Source: Posidonia oceanica (taxonomy: Eukaryota > Streptophyta > Magnoliopsida > Alismatales > Posidoniaceae). Taken from it: a DNA stretch of 64,000 bases. The notes under the pieces are model-generated. The model had not been told where the DNA came from and did not search any database. It saw only the letters and a program-made list of their open reading frames with translations. Both the position numbers and the translations under genes were made by a program. Position 1 is the first letter of the stretch. Every line of letters begins with the position of its first letter. The stretch spans positions 90,913,501 through 90,977,500 of the forward strand of contig JAZBRS010000057.1 of the NCBI GenBank assembly GCA_037176725.1, in the 5' to 3' direction. Shown in pieces: positions 1 through 10,800 of this stretch.

Positions 1-1
1 C

Positions 2-2917
2 TACAGGAACCTAAACAAGGCGAGCCCCAAGGACGACTTCCCATTGCCTCACATTGACATCCTAGTCGACAACACTGCGGGCCACAAGATGCTATCCTTT
101 ATGGACGGCTTCTCCGGCTATAATCAGATCAAAATGGCAGAAGAAGACATGGAAAAGACTTCATTCATCACCCCGTGGGGGGTCTTCTGTTATTAAGTTA
201 TGCCGTTTGGGTTGAAGAATGCTGGCGCAACCTATCAGAGGGCCATGACTACACTTTTTCACGACCTCATGCACCAAGAAGTGGAGGTCTATGTAGACGA
301 CATGATTGCCAAGACCAAAGAGCCTGAGGATCACCTTGCTTGCCTGAAGAAGCTCTTTGACCGATTAAGGAAATACAGATTGAGACTTAACCCCAATAAA
401 TGCGTGTTTGGGGTTTCATTTGGCAAACTTCTGGGCTACATTGTTAGCCAAAGGGGGATTAAAGTGGACCCGATGAAAGCAAAAGCCATCGTGGACATGC
501 CACCCCCTAGAACCGAGAAGGAGGTTCGAGGTCTTCTTAGGCGTTTACAGTATATCAGTCGCTTCATTGCACAGCTTACGTCCATCTGCGAGCCTATATT
601 CAAACTCCTGAAGAAGAACGCACAAATTGACTGGAACGAGGAGTGCCAGGCCGCATTTGATAAAATCAAGCAACTTCTAGTCAAACCTCCTGTCCTGGTT
701 CCTCCTACGCTAGGAAGACCTTTGCTTCTCTACCTTTCTACCACGCAGCATTCCATGGGCGCCGTCTTGGGCCAACACGACGAATCTGGTAGGAAGGAGC
801 GCGCCATTTATTACCTGAGCAAGAAGTTTAATGAATGCGAGGCCAAGTACAGCACAATGGAGAAGACTTGCTTGTCCCTTGTCTGGGCCGCACAGAAACT
901 AAGGCATTATATGATGGCATACCCAGTTCAGCTCTTGTGCCGGCATGATCCTATCAAGTTTCTCTTCCAAAAGCCGGCTTTGGTGGGCAGATGTGTCAAA
1001 TGGCAGGTGTTGTTATCTCATTACGACATCACCTTCGTCACACAGAGATCTATGAAGGGCCAGGCTATGGCAGATCACCTTGCTGATTTTCCTTTGCCTG
1101 AATACCAGCCACTCCAGACGCAGTTCCCTGACGAGGACATTCTCTTTGCAATGGAGGACTCTGAGGAGAAAGACCCTGAGGAGCAAGAGCAATGGCAACT
1201 GTACTTTGACGGCGCTGTCAACAAAAAGGGTCGAGGCATAGGCGCAGTACTGACCACGCCCTAGGGGCAGATGATTCCTTTTGCGAGGAAGTTAACTTTC
1301 ACATGCACAAACAATGAAGCAGAATATGAAACGTGCATCCTGGGTTTGAAAGTCGCCCTCGAGCATAAGGCACAGAAGTTGCGTGTGCACGGCGATGCCA
1401 TGCTGGTGATCTCTCAAGTGAATGGCGACTGGAAGACAAAGGACCCAAAACTTGTGCCATATCACGAATGCCTGCTGAGGCTAATAGAAGAGTTCAGGAG
1501 CATCAATTTCGCATACATGAACAGAGCAAAGAATGCGTACGCAGACGCGCTGGCAACCCTGGCATCTTGGCTCAGTATACCAGAAAACAGCATGGTAGAT
1601 GTGTCAGTTACCTGCATAGAGGAGCCCGTGCATTGCATGAACATAGAGGAAGTAGATTCGGCAGAAGAGCGACCATGGTATCACGACATTAAAGCATTCC
1701 TGGAATCCGGCAGCCTTCCACTTGGCACCACCGCAGAAGATAAGAGAACTTTGGCGCGTCTGGTGTCAAAATATGTATTAGGGGCTGGGCAGCTATACAG
1801 AAGATCATACAATCAGATGCTATTACGCTGCCTGGACAAGCCGGAGGCTGATACGCTAATGCTTCAAGTGCATGCAGGGACCTATGGCCCGCACATGAAC
1901 GGCGTCCTCTTAGCCAAGAAGATCATGCTCCAAGGATATTTCTGGCAAACCATGGAGGCGGATTGCTGCCGGTTCGTGCGTAAATTCCACAACTGTCAGG
2001 TCCATGGTAATTTTATCAAGGTCCCCCCTCATCAGCTGCATAACATGTCCTCGCCATGGCCTTTTTCCACCTGGGGGATCGACGTCATTGGCGCAATACA
2101 CCCCGCTGCTTCAAACGGCCATCGCTTCATCATGGTAGCGATTGACTACTTCACTAAGTGGGTGGAAACAGCCTCTTATAAGACAGTTACCGCGATGGCA
2201 ACAGGAAAGTTTATCAGGAACAATATCGTTGCCCGATACGGGGTCCCGCACTCCATCATCTCTGATAATGGCACAAACTTCATTGCCAAAAGAACCGAGG
2301 AGTACCTGTAGAGTCTCAAGATCAAGCATCACAGGTCCTCGCCTTATCGGCCACAGATGAATGGAGCGGTGGAGTCTGCTAACAAAAATATTATCAAAAT
2401 CATGAAGAAGATGGCAGAAACCCACAAAGATTGGCACGATAAGCTCCCGTACGCGCTCTGGGCGTACAAGACATCAATCCGGACCTCGACAAGAGCCACC
2501 CCGTACTCTCTGGTGTACGGCATGGAAGTGATATTACCCGTCGAAGTAGAGATTTCCTCACTGCGGATCCTACGAGAAGCCGAGTTGGAAGAGGCAGAAT
2601 GGGTCGAAGACCGCTGCGTCCAATTGAATCTGATTGACGAGCACAGACTACAAGCTATGCATAATGCTCATTGTTACTAGAAACGAATGGCTAGAGCGTT
2701 CTTGAAGAAAGTCCGACCCAGAAGCTTCCAACCAGGGGATCTCGTTCTACACGCCATTCATTTACCCGACGGTCGAGGCAAATTCCGACCTAACTGGCGT
2801 GGCCCCTTCGTGGTTAAACAGATCTTCTCAGGCGGTGCGGTAACTCTTGAGGACATGGACCAGGTCGAGCAGTCCGAGCCGGTCAACTTGTGCTACCTCA
2901 AGAAGTACTATCAGTAG
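2..2917 (+). pseudogene. pol: pol fragment: RT (partial)-RNH-aRNH-integrase, four in-frame stops
   Basis: One reading frame runs the whole length. RT enters just before the LNKASPKDDFPLPHID motif and has the catalytic YVDD box. The first RNase H reads LYLSTTQHSMGAVL, lacking the usual catalytic Asp, as expected for the degenerate connection domain of Tat elements. The second, archaeal-type RNase H has YFDGA, NNEAEYE, VHGDAM and NAYADAL, giving the D-E-D-D set. Integrase follows with GIDVIG, SDNGTNF and GAVESANK as the DDE triad, and a C-terminal domain ending YLKKYYQ. Stops lie at 194-196 (TAA), 1262-1264, 2309-2311 and 2678-2680 (TAG). Three align with Gln codons and one with an Arg codon of Element 2. 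The integrase zinc finger reads FVRKFHNC where Element 2 has FVRKCHNC, so one zinc-ligand Cys is lost. There are no frameshifts. The copy cannot make full-length Pol without readthrough. Confidence 0.95.
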
Positions 2918-4281
2918 CTGGGAGCAACCATTGCGGATCCTTCGTCCCACCTTTCGTACTCCCATCACTCGCATATTTCTGTTCCTCTTTTCGCTTATCT
3001 CCCCCATACATCACTTCATCCTATCTTCTGCATTTTTCTTTTTTTATCACGGCATTCCCCTACATTCCTTCTCTCATCTCCTTTACAATCATCATCGTCA
3101 TCCCCTTTAATCATGCATCACTCCCTTGCCTGGTGATGAAAATCGGAAGTGCTTGTCTGCTCCGGAAGGAGTCTCCCGACCTCACCTGACACTACTTAGA
3201 TGTCTTAGCTAGTGAGGGAGCCACTACTCAGTAAGCACGGGTGAAATGCCCAAACACCTAGGGACTCACACTCCTAGAAAGATGCTAGGCATTAGCCAGA
3301 AGGAAACACATATCTATGCCTAGATGCACAAGAAAGGAAAGAAAGAGAAAGCCAAAAGTTCGTACCCGAAGACCCTAGCCCCCACGGCTCAGAAGTCAGA
3401 CACCCATTTCCTCTAGGGTAGGGATAGCGGAGACCTGCAAACCTGAAAAAAAGAAAAAAAAAGAAAAAAAGAAAAAAAAAGAAAAAAAGAAAGAAAAACA
3501 ACAAAAAAAGAGAATGATAGAAAAGAAAAAAAAGAGAATGATAGAAAAGGAAAAGGAGAGGAACAAAAGTCAAATCCCAAAAATGAAGGCAGGCGAGGTA
3601 ATCCTGCACCTTTCACCTACCCCAGAGAAGAGTCAAAGTTCGGGCCAGGTCCTCCTTGTTTCCAAGATAGGAATGAGGAGAGCCCTGCACACCTACATAA
3701 AAAAAAAAGAGGGAAAAGGTAGGAGTGAGTGTAAGTCCTTGAGAGTTTGGCATGGAGCCCGTCCTCTCTACACCACCACCAAACATCACCAACACCCTTT
3801 CCTGGAGTGCCACCAACAAGTTAAGAGTTTGAATAGAGTCCAGTGAATCAAGGACCGCTCCCTTTCGGTGCAGCAGGCACCAAAGCACTCCTGATGCTGA
3901 GGGCAAACTACACCAATCAAAAATCATGCATACATCCGCATTTCCAATCATCTCCCCTCCCTTTGATCATTCCACTTCGCAAGGCTTGCTTTGGTACTGA
4001 GACAGTACTCCTACTCAGCACGCGTTGGCATCATCGGGCTGCGACGATCCAGAACTCCTGCCAGTCCCCGCCCCACGCCAACAGAATCCCTTTGCTTATA
4101 TGTGTTTATTTGCCATGACCTGAATGTTTACTGTTGGATGTGTTGAACTGTTTTACCAGCTTCAGAGTCTGCTTTCAATCAGTAATTATGTGCCTATATG
4201 AGATTTGATAATTCATAGTCTTGGTAACAGGTACCTGAAGATTTTGCGACAACCGTCTGCCTATGTTCTGCAGTCTGCGCA
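2918..4281 (+). other. Spacer between integrase and the DUF7745-like ORF
   Basis: No coding signal is convincing here. Blocks are shared with the equivalent spacer of Element 2, for example around 3130-3260 (matching 39305-39430) and 3735-3800 (matching 40060-40120). Between these blocks the two elements differ strongly. A long A/G tract lies in the middle. The short ORFs across this stretch are low-complexity. Confidence 0.7.
3445..3563 (+). repeat. A/G polypurine tract upstream of the extra ORF
   Basis: About 120 bases are nearly pure A and G, mostly runs of A broken by single G. A similar tract lies at the same place in Element 2 (about 39714-39852), although the surrounding sequence has diverged. 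It could be simple slippage, an internal plus-strand priming site, or an A-rich leader for translating the downstream ORF. Function is not shown by the sequence. Confidence 0.75.
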
Positions 4282-5484
4282 ATGGATTTCCCCACTCTAG
4301 TGACCTCGGCACACTGTTCTGAGATCCTGCGAGAGTGGATCGGCAAGCTTACCAAAGATGACTGCGAGAAGCTGCGCCTATGGGGCATTCCAACCAAACT
4401 ACTGAAGGCTGCTGATGTAGAAGTGAGCCGCCATCTTCTGTGCGCCGCTGTAAGGTTCTGGAAACCGGCACACCATGTCTTCCATTTTGGCAGAACTGAA
4501 CTAACACCTACACTGGAGGAAGTGCGCCAGATCTATGGCTTTTCCAAGATCTTGGGGCCGCCCATCTTCATGAGGCATGACAGATACATTGTGGTTCTGA
4601 AACAGCTGATTGGGCTCTCTACTCGAAGTTGCCAGCAAAGACTGATTTGCACCAGCGGGCCCACGCCCCTACTTCGCCTAGCATATTTTGATGATACTGT
4701 GGAAAAGTGCGCTGAACTCGGAGACGAGCTGTGGCTCCGAGGATTTGTTACCCGTTTCCTAGGTGAGTTGGTCTTTACTCATGGTAAAGTGACGGTGGCC
4801 GTCGAGATCGCTGAAGTAGCACTCGCTGTGGTGACTCGGCAGATAGACCTAGCACCGGTTGTTCTGGCAGAAACATACTGCGGACTGAACCGCATCTCGC
4901 ATCACTGCCGCCACTTTCATGGTTGCGGGGCACTTATTCAGGTTTGGTTAGCCGCACACACCGAGATAGACCTTCTGCGCCCCCAGGTACATGCTTTCGA
5001 GGCCTACTGCAACAGCGGCCATGCCAAGACAGTCAAGAGCGTCAAGGAAGAATATGAGAAGTTATCAGAGCTGACAGATGACACAGTAACCTGGCGCATC
5101 ATCCCTTCCATGGCCAGACCATTCACTGTCTTCTTCAGCACACACGACATGCGGCTGATTGTACTACCAGGATTCACCGTAGGTGTGGAATACCACCCTA
5201 TCAGGGTCATGCGCCAATTCGATTTCCAGCAGGACACCTTTGTTGACAGCACGACACCTAGGCTCCTTCAAGCATATCCCCTCAGTACAACTGCCCCAAC
5301 AAAGGAACTAACCAATCTAATGCAGCATAGAGTGCAATCAACAAACATCGCGGCTACGAGAGGCACAGGGTGTACTCTTGAGTACATCACCGAGGTGCAA
5401 GACCTCTGGCCCATCAATGAAATCCCGCCAAGCGGTCCCTTGTTCCCTGACTCTGGAAAATCAAAGAAGGCCCGAACCAACTAG
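4282..5484 (+). CDS. Intact 400-codon DUF7745-like (plant-mobile-domain-related) ORF carried by Element 1
   Basis: The ATG at 4282 opens a 400-aa frame ending at TAG 5484. The copy in Element 2 has exactly the same length from its aligned ATG, which supports this start. The protein resembles DUF7745 proteins, which are common in plant genomes and retrotransposons. Visible marks are an N-terminal FHFGRTELTPTLEEVRQIYG, then WLRGFVTRFLGELVF, then VVLAETYCGL...HFHGCGALIQVW, and a WRIIP segment near residue 275. There is no signal peptide or transmembrane segment. The C-terminus KSKKARTN is basic and could be a weak nuclear signal. The gene lies in sense orientation between integrase and the 3' LTR. 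It is intact although pol upstream has four stops. Differences from the Element 2 copy are often synonymous. Function is unknown; relatives with a plant mobile domain (MAIN/MAIL1) act in silencing, so an anti-silencing role is only a guess. The domain name is from memory of family motifs. Confidence 0.85.
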   Translation: MDFPTLVTSAHCSEILREWIGKLTKDDCEKLRLWGIPTKLLKAADVEVSRHLLCAAVRFWKPAHHVFHFGRTELTPTLEEVRQIYGFSKILGPPIFMRHDRYIVVLKQLIGLSTRSCQQRLICTSGPTPLLRLAYFDDTVEKCAELGDELWLRGFVTRFLGELVFTHGKVTVAVEIAEVALAVVTRQIDLAPVVLAETYCGLNRISHHCRHFHGCGALIQVWLAAHTEIDLLRPQVHAFEAYCNSGHAKTVKSVKEEYEKLSELTDDTVTWRIIPSMARPFTVFFSTHDMRLIVLPGFTVGVEYHPIRVMRQFDFQQDTFVDSTTPRLLQAYPLSTTAPTKELTNLMQHRVQSTNIAATRGTGCTLEYITEVQDLWPINEIPPSGPLFPDSGKSKKARTN

Positions 5485-5941
5485 AGCCGTTATGCAGCTG
5501 CCATTTAGTTTCCTTTCAAGTTATGTTGTATCTTCTGGCCTGTCACAGGCATGTAATCAACAGTTCTATCAATGCAAAGGTGTTTTGTGCTGGCTGCTCG
5601 CATTCCAAAGCTGCTTAATGCATTCCATGTTCCTTACCAATCATGTCCTGAGGCCCCTGACCAGGCTTGTTGCCCACATGACGCAGGAAAGTCCTCAGCA
5701 ATCAACCCAGACTCCAGGACCTCTACGGACCCACGCCGTCAAATCCTGCTACCAGACATCCTCAGCTGAGCCTCCGTCGGGCTGGTACCCCAAACTACTC
5801 GTTTGACAAGCATGTTAGATTTGTCCATCCTTCGCTTTTCGATGCCAGGGACGCTTCGGCTGACCCCTGGTATCATCCTGATACCAGGGGCATCTTTTCA
5901 GATGTCTTGCGGTATCTCATCCGTATCATCCCTTTATTTCC
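5485..5941 (+). other. 3' UTR between the DUF7745-like ORF and the repeat arrays
   Basis: Non-coding. The first part is shared with 42100-42250 of Element 2 (for example the GGCATGTAATCAA words). Near 5780-5890 the sequence carries GGGCTGGTACCCC..., ACTACTCGTTTGACAAGC and a strong hairpin, all of which recur in Element 2. Confidence 0.65.
5864..5890 (+). other. Perfect 12-bp hairpin in the 3' UTR
   Basis: The left arm CCCCTGGTATCA (5864-5875) is the exact reverse complement of the right arm (5879-5890), with a 3-nt loop TCC. The same arms recur in Element 2 at 42595-42622 with a different loop, so the pairing is kept while the loop is not. Confidence 0.85.
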
Positions 5942-6415
5942 CCTTTGCCGGCCGATAAGTCCGATATCCTATCATTCGGTTCCTTTATCCCTTTACTGGC
6001 CGATAAGTCCGATATCTTATCATCTCTTTCCCTTTACCGGTCGATAAGTCCGATATCTTATCATCTCTTCCTCTTTGCCGGCTGATAAGTCTGATATCTT
6101 ATCATTCCTTTATCCCCTCTTTGCCGGTCGATAAGTCCGATATCTTATCACTCTATTCTTTTATTCATTTGCCGGCCGATAAGTCCGATATCTTATCACC
6201 CCTTTCCCTTTGCCGGCCGATAAGTCCGATATCTTATCATTCCTTTATTCCCTCTTTGCCGGTCGATAAGTCCGATATCTTATCACCCCTTTCCCTTTGC
6301 CGACCGATAGGTCCGATATCTTATCATTCCTTTATTCCCTCTTTGCCGGCCGATAAGTCGAATATCTTATCACCCCTTTCTCTTTGCCAGCCGATAAGTC
6401 CGATATCTTATCAAT
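5942..6415 (+). repeat. Tandem array of about 11 stem-loop units (GATAAG...CTTATC)
   Basis: About eleven units, 42-55 bp apart, each hold a core like GATAAGTCCGATATCTTATC after a GCCGGYC or similar lead. GATAAG pairs with CTTATC around a loop containing CCGAT. The spacer between cores is pyrimidine-rich (CCTTTATTCCCTC type). It lies 3' of the ORF and 5' of the polypurine tract, the place where hypervariable tandem repeats are known in Tat elements. Confidence 0.9.
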
Positions 6416-6420
6416 CCCTT

Positions 6421-6462
6421 TCTGATCAATCAATCAATCAATCAATCAAGCAATCAATCACT
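6421..6462 (+). repeat. ATCA microsatellite
   Basis: About nine ATCA-type tetranucleotide units with one variant separate the two hairpin arrays. Confidence 0.85.
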
Positions 6463-6467
6463 GCTCT

Positions 6468-7284
6468 TTCCGGTTGATAGGACCGTAAACTATCATTCTC
6501 TGGCTGATGATCCAAAACTATCCTGCAGTTGTGTTATACGGCTGACACCCAGTAACTGTCACTCGTAATTGCCCCTTTCCGGTTGATAGGACCGTAAACT
6601 ATCATTCTTTGGCTGATGATCCAAAACTCATCCTGGGCTGATATCCAAAACTATCACTGGCAATTACGTTATACGGCTGATATCCAGTAACTATCCCTTG
6701 CAATTGCTCTTTCCGGCTGATAGGACCGTAAACTATCATTCTTTGGCTGATGATCCAAAACTCATCCTAGGCTGATATCCAAAACTATCACTCACAATTG
6801 CATTATACGGCTGATATCCAGTAACTATCACTCGCAAACACCCCTTCCGGTTGATAGGACCGTAAACTATCATTCTTTAGCTGATGATCCAAAACTCATC
6901 CTGGGCTGATATCCAAAACTATCACTCGCAATTATGTTATACGGCTGATATCCAGTAACTATCACTCATGGTTTGCCCTTTCCGGTTGATAGGACCGTAA
7001 ACTATCACTTCTGGCTGATGATCCAAAACTCATCCTGGGCTGATATCCAAAACTATCACCTGCAACCATGTTATACGGTTGATATCCAGTAACTATCACT
7101 CACAACTGCACCTTCCGGTTGATAGGACCGTAAACTATCGCTTCCGGTTGATAGGACTGTAAACTATCGCTTCCGGTTGATAGGACCGTAAACTATCGCT
7201 TCCGGTTGATAGGACCGTAAACTATCACTCTCGGCTGATGATCCGAAACTCATCCCCCTGGGCCGATAAGTCCGATAACTTATC
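6468..7284 (+). repeat. Second hairpin array: composite units of four related stem-loops
   Basis: About six composite units of roughly 105-135 bp combine GATAGGACCGTAAACTATC, GATGATCCAAAACTCATC, GATATCCAAAACTATC and GATATCCAGTAACTATC. At 7112-7230 the unit collapses to a short form of about 36 bp repeated four times. Each core pairs its ends (GATAG/CTATC, GATGA/TCATC, GATA/TATC) around a CC-containing, A-rich loop. The last core near 7264-7283 returns to the GATAAGTCCG type. Confidence 0.88.
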
Positions 7285-7850
7285 GCTTTCTTCGTGCAAC
7301 TTCGTTCCAAAAGACGAAGCCCCGCATCCCTCCGCGCCAGGAGAGGGTCCCCCTCTCCTGTCGCACCTCTATAGTTTTGGTTACCCCTTTTCTGCGCGGC
7401 TCCAGCCGCCTTGCTTGCTTGCTTGCTCCCTCAGGCGAGAACAAGCTACCCTTTTTCCCCTCCTTGTTGCGCAGGTTTGGACTTACCGCCAAGTTCCGCG
7501 TCACGCTGCAGCTCCCCCTTTCAACATCCTGTTGCATCAACTCTTCAGTCGCGCAACATCGCAAGCTAGTCTAAGCATCATCGGCATCATCGGCATCATC
7601 AGCATCATCCGCGTTGTATCGGCTTCCCCATCTGTACTAACTCCGACACTAACTTTTGCATTGCATCAGCATTAGCATACATTACATTCCATCCATCTGC
7701 ACCTGCACTTTGCATTGCGGCAACGATCTACGACGTTTGGTGCATCCGCCGAATAAGTGGCTCACGTCGACAGCAATCCTCTGCTCCCGATGGTCAGATG
7801 GGGTGTCTCGTCAACCCTGAGCAGCGGCCTCGCTTCGCTTGACCTCACTT
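7285..7850 (+). other. 3' UTR before the polypurine tract
   Basis: No gene. It includes an imperfect CATCGG/CATCAG repeat near 7572-7612 and GCATT-rich words near 7650-7720. The last 60 bases, from GGGGTGTCTCGTCAACCCTG onward, are nearly identical to 44248-44299 of Element 2. They are therefore a conserved lead-in to the polypurine tract. Confidence 0.7.
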
Positions 7851-7863
7851 AGGGAGGGGCATC
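7851..7863 (+). promoter_or_regulatory. Polypurine tract (plus-strand primer) of Element 1
   Basis: AGGGAGGGGCATC directly precedes the LTR start TGTTAACACCCC. The same 13 bases precede LTR E of Element 2 at 44300-44312. In this class, RNase H leaves the purine run as primer for plus-strand synthesis. Confidence 0.9.
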
Positions 7864-10800
7864 TGTTAACACCCCATTTTGACAGGCTGCATCGATTGGA
7901 ATCTTCTGGTGGCTTCTGAACCCAAACCTAGGTCCAAACCCACACCTTTCCTTTCTTCTTTCCCCTCAAAACAAGCCCAAACTCAACCTAAGATTACACC
8001 CCTTTCCCGAACCCAAAAACTACCCAAAAACCATAGGAAAACTCACCCTTCCTAACTTAGCAAACCCACCAAAGAGTCCTCAAAATTTCAAATCAAAACT
8101 ACTCCCAAAAACCCCAGAAAATTTAGGCAAAACTCCCCTTTTTCTACACCTCAAAACCCTTCCAAAACCTTCTCATAACCAAACCGAAACCCTAGGACCA
8201 ACACTAGGGACCATAGGCTACACACCCACCAAAATTCACCCCTTTTCAAAACCTCTAAACCCTCCTTTTGCCCAAATTATCCTTTTCTCTCTCCTAGATT
8301 ATTCTTTTCTCTCTCCTCTCTCTCTCTCCTGATTATCCCCCTTCTTTCTCCCCCTTTTTCTCCCTCTTTTTTGCCTGGCTGTGGGCCCCCTTGTGCTTCT
8401 ATCTGTTCTCAATCTTATTCCTATTTTTATCTTATTTTTACCATTTTCCTTGATTTTCAAAAAACTATTTCCTTTCAACTCCTCTCCTTCTCCTTTTCTC
8501 CTCCATTTCTCCCTTTATTTCCAACTTTTCTTTTTCATTTCCTTTCTTCCACCTAATCCGTAAAAAACATTAAAAAACCTTGAAAACTCTAAAACAAAAG
8601 AGAAACAAATCAAAATCCTAAAAAGAAGTAATTAAAAACTTAAACAAACAATTAAAAACAAAACCTAATTGAATCCAACTAAAAAAGGAAATTAAGAATG
8701 CAATCTAAAAAATACAAAACAAACAAAAGAAAATGTTATAAAATCAAGTAAAAAACCAAAATATAATCAAAACAAACCAAAAGTAAAAACCTCATTAAAA
8801 ATAATCAAAAACAAATCCTAAAAAAGAAGAAAACAATTAAGAATACTAAGACAAGTAATTAAGAAAAAACTCAACTTAACAAATTTAAAAGAAACAATTA
8901 ACACCTAATGCAAGCCTAAAAAAAAAAAACTTAACTAAAAGAGAAAAAGGAAAAAGGAAAAAGGAAAAGCTTAACAAAAGAAACTTAACTAAAAAATATT
9001 AAAAGAATTTAACAAACAAAATCACAAAGCAATTTATAAAAGACTTAGAGAAAAATCCTAAAAACTAAGAGACTAAAACTCCTCCTAACTAATTAAAAAA
9101 CAACCTTTAAAAAACTTAATTAAAAATCCTAACTTAAAAAACAACTTCTTTATAAACATTTTCAAATCTTTCTTAATTCTAATTTTCTCCTTCTCCTTCT
9201 TCCTCTTTTTCCCTTCCTCCTTTCCTCCTTCTTCCTTTTTATTTTTTTTCCCTCTCCTCTGGTCCAACCCACCAATCCCTTCCTCTCCTTCTTTTTTCCT
9301 TTTTTTTTAAATCCCCGCGCAAGGCTCGGCCCATGCGAACAAAACCTCCTCCTTCCCTCCTTCTTCCTCTCCTTCTCCTCCCTCTCGTTTTGTTCTTCTT
9401 CTTTTTCTCTACCAGCAGCATCCCAGGATCAACAGCACATCGTCTCAGGTCTGACCGTCCTTGCGCGCCGCACGACCTCTGCCCGGGCCGGACCGGTGTG
9501 CGCCGCCCTCCTCCCGTGCGCCTGCAAGCTCCTGCCATTGCCTCTCCGGGCCATTAATGGCAACCAGACCTGCAGATGAAAACGAATACAAGCCAGTAGC
9601 TACTCACCAAAATACACCCCCTCAAGCACCCAGAACCTCCGAGCTTTTCTCCCTTGTGCTACCCAGAGCGAGAGAGATCGGAGAATCCCCCATTGTTTCA
9701 CTGAAAAAACCACATTTTTTCTCCTCTTCATCCGACTCCATTCAGACCCCAAAAACACCTTCAGGATCTCTCCAAATTCGCCCCCCAATCTCACCCAGAA
9801 CTCCACCACTTCAGCCCTCCATTCCTCACCCAATTCCACCCAGTAATCACCCTCGAACCACCTAGAATTCCAGCAGCAACCCAACTCACCCTTCTCCAAA
9901 ATTCCCAACTCCATAGCCCATCGAATCCTTCCGAACTCCACCGCTGAACTCCCCAGAACTCCAGCTCTCCAACCCACCTGAGTTTCAGCCCTAAACCCCA
10001 CCACAACCGGAGCCATCCACTTTAAACACCTACGGCCAACTTCACCAAAAATCAGCCCAGAGACCTATCTTCCAACCTAGTCCACCACCGACCCTTCCAA
10101 GCATCCATACACCCTCACCAGACCCCTAGAAGCTCGCCTGAGCCTTCCAACTGATCCAGAGGGCAGCACATCACCGCTCCCACCTCCGGCGTCTTGCAGT
10201 GAACCCAAAACACTCATTTCTCGCGCCGGCCTGCAAAGCTCCATTCCAAGCACCCAGGAAGCTCCGAAGCACTCCACTGACCAGTTCCCAGCACTCCCGA
10301 GCAGTCGACAGCGCCTGCGTCAGCCGGACGATCTTCGCCGGCAGCCACCGAAGCACCGGACGTCGGGGGGACACTCCGGACAGCGCAGTAGGTATTCCTC
10401 TTCTCTACTAGTTTAGTTTTTCTCTGTTCTCACTTTTCCACCTCTCAGATAGGGGTTTCCCCTCCTCTCTCGCCGGGTCAGCACCGCCGCTGACCCGTCT
10501 TCTCCGGCGAGCCCCGGGCTTGCCTTGCCGCTCCGGTCAGCAGAACTCCCTTCCGTCGGTTATCCCAGCTCCGCACATCCCTCAGGAACACAGCCCTGTC
10601 CTCAGATCTCACCGACGTCACGCCGATCGACTGGTCTGCTCCAAAGTTCTCTGTCAAGCTCCGTCGTCTTCTCCGGTCTGTTTCAGGCCATGCCATGGGT
10701 CGCCGACGCTGCAGCAACCTCTGCATGCCTCCGGAGAGCTTCGCCCGCCGGTCAGCACGTCTCCAACGCCCTTCATTCTCCCTCGACGGCCGCTGGTAGC

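Noticed and set aside
9239..10726. Host exons or a CpG-island gene in the GC-rich zones of LTR A (also 17640-19045, 26400-27950, 45900-47330)
   Set aside because: The zones recur in each LTR, have short overlapping Pro/Ser/Arg-rich frames on both strands with differing lengths between copies, and no domain.
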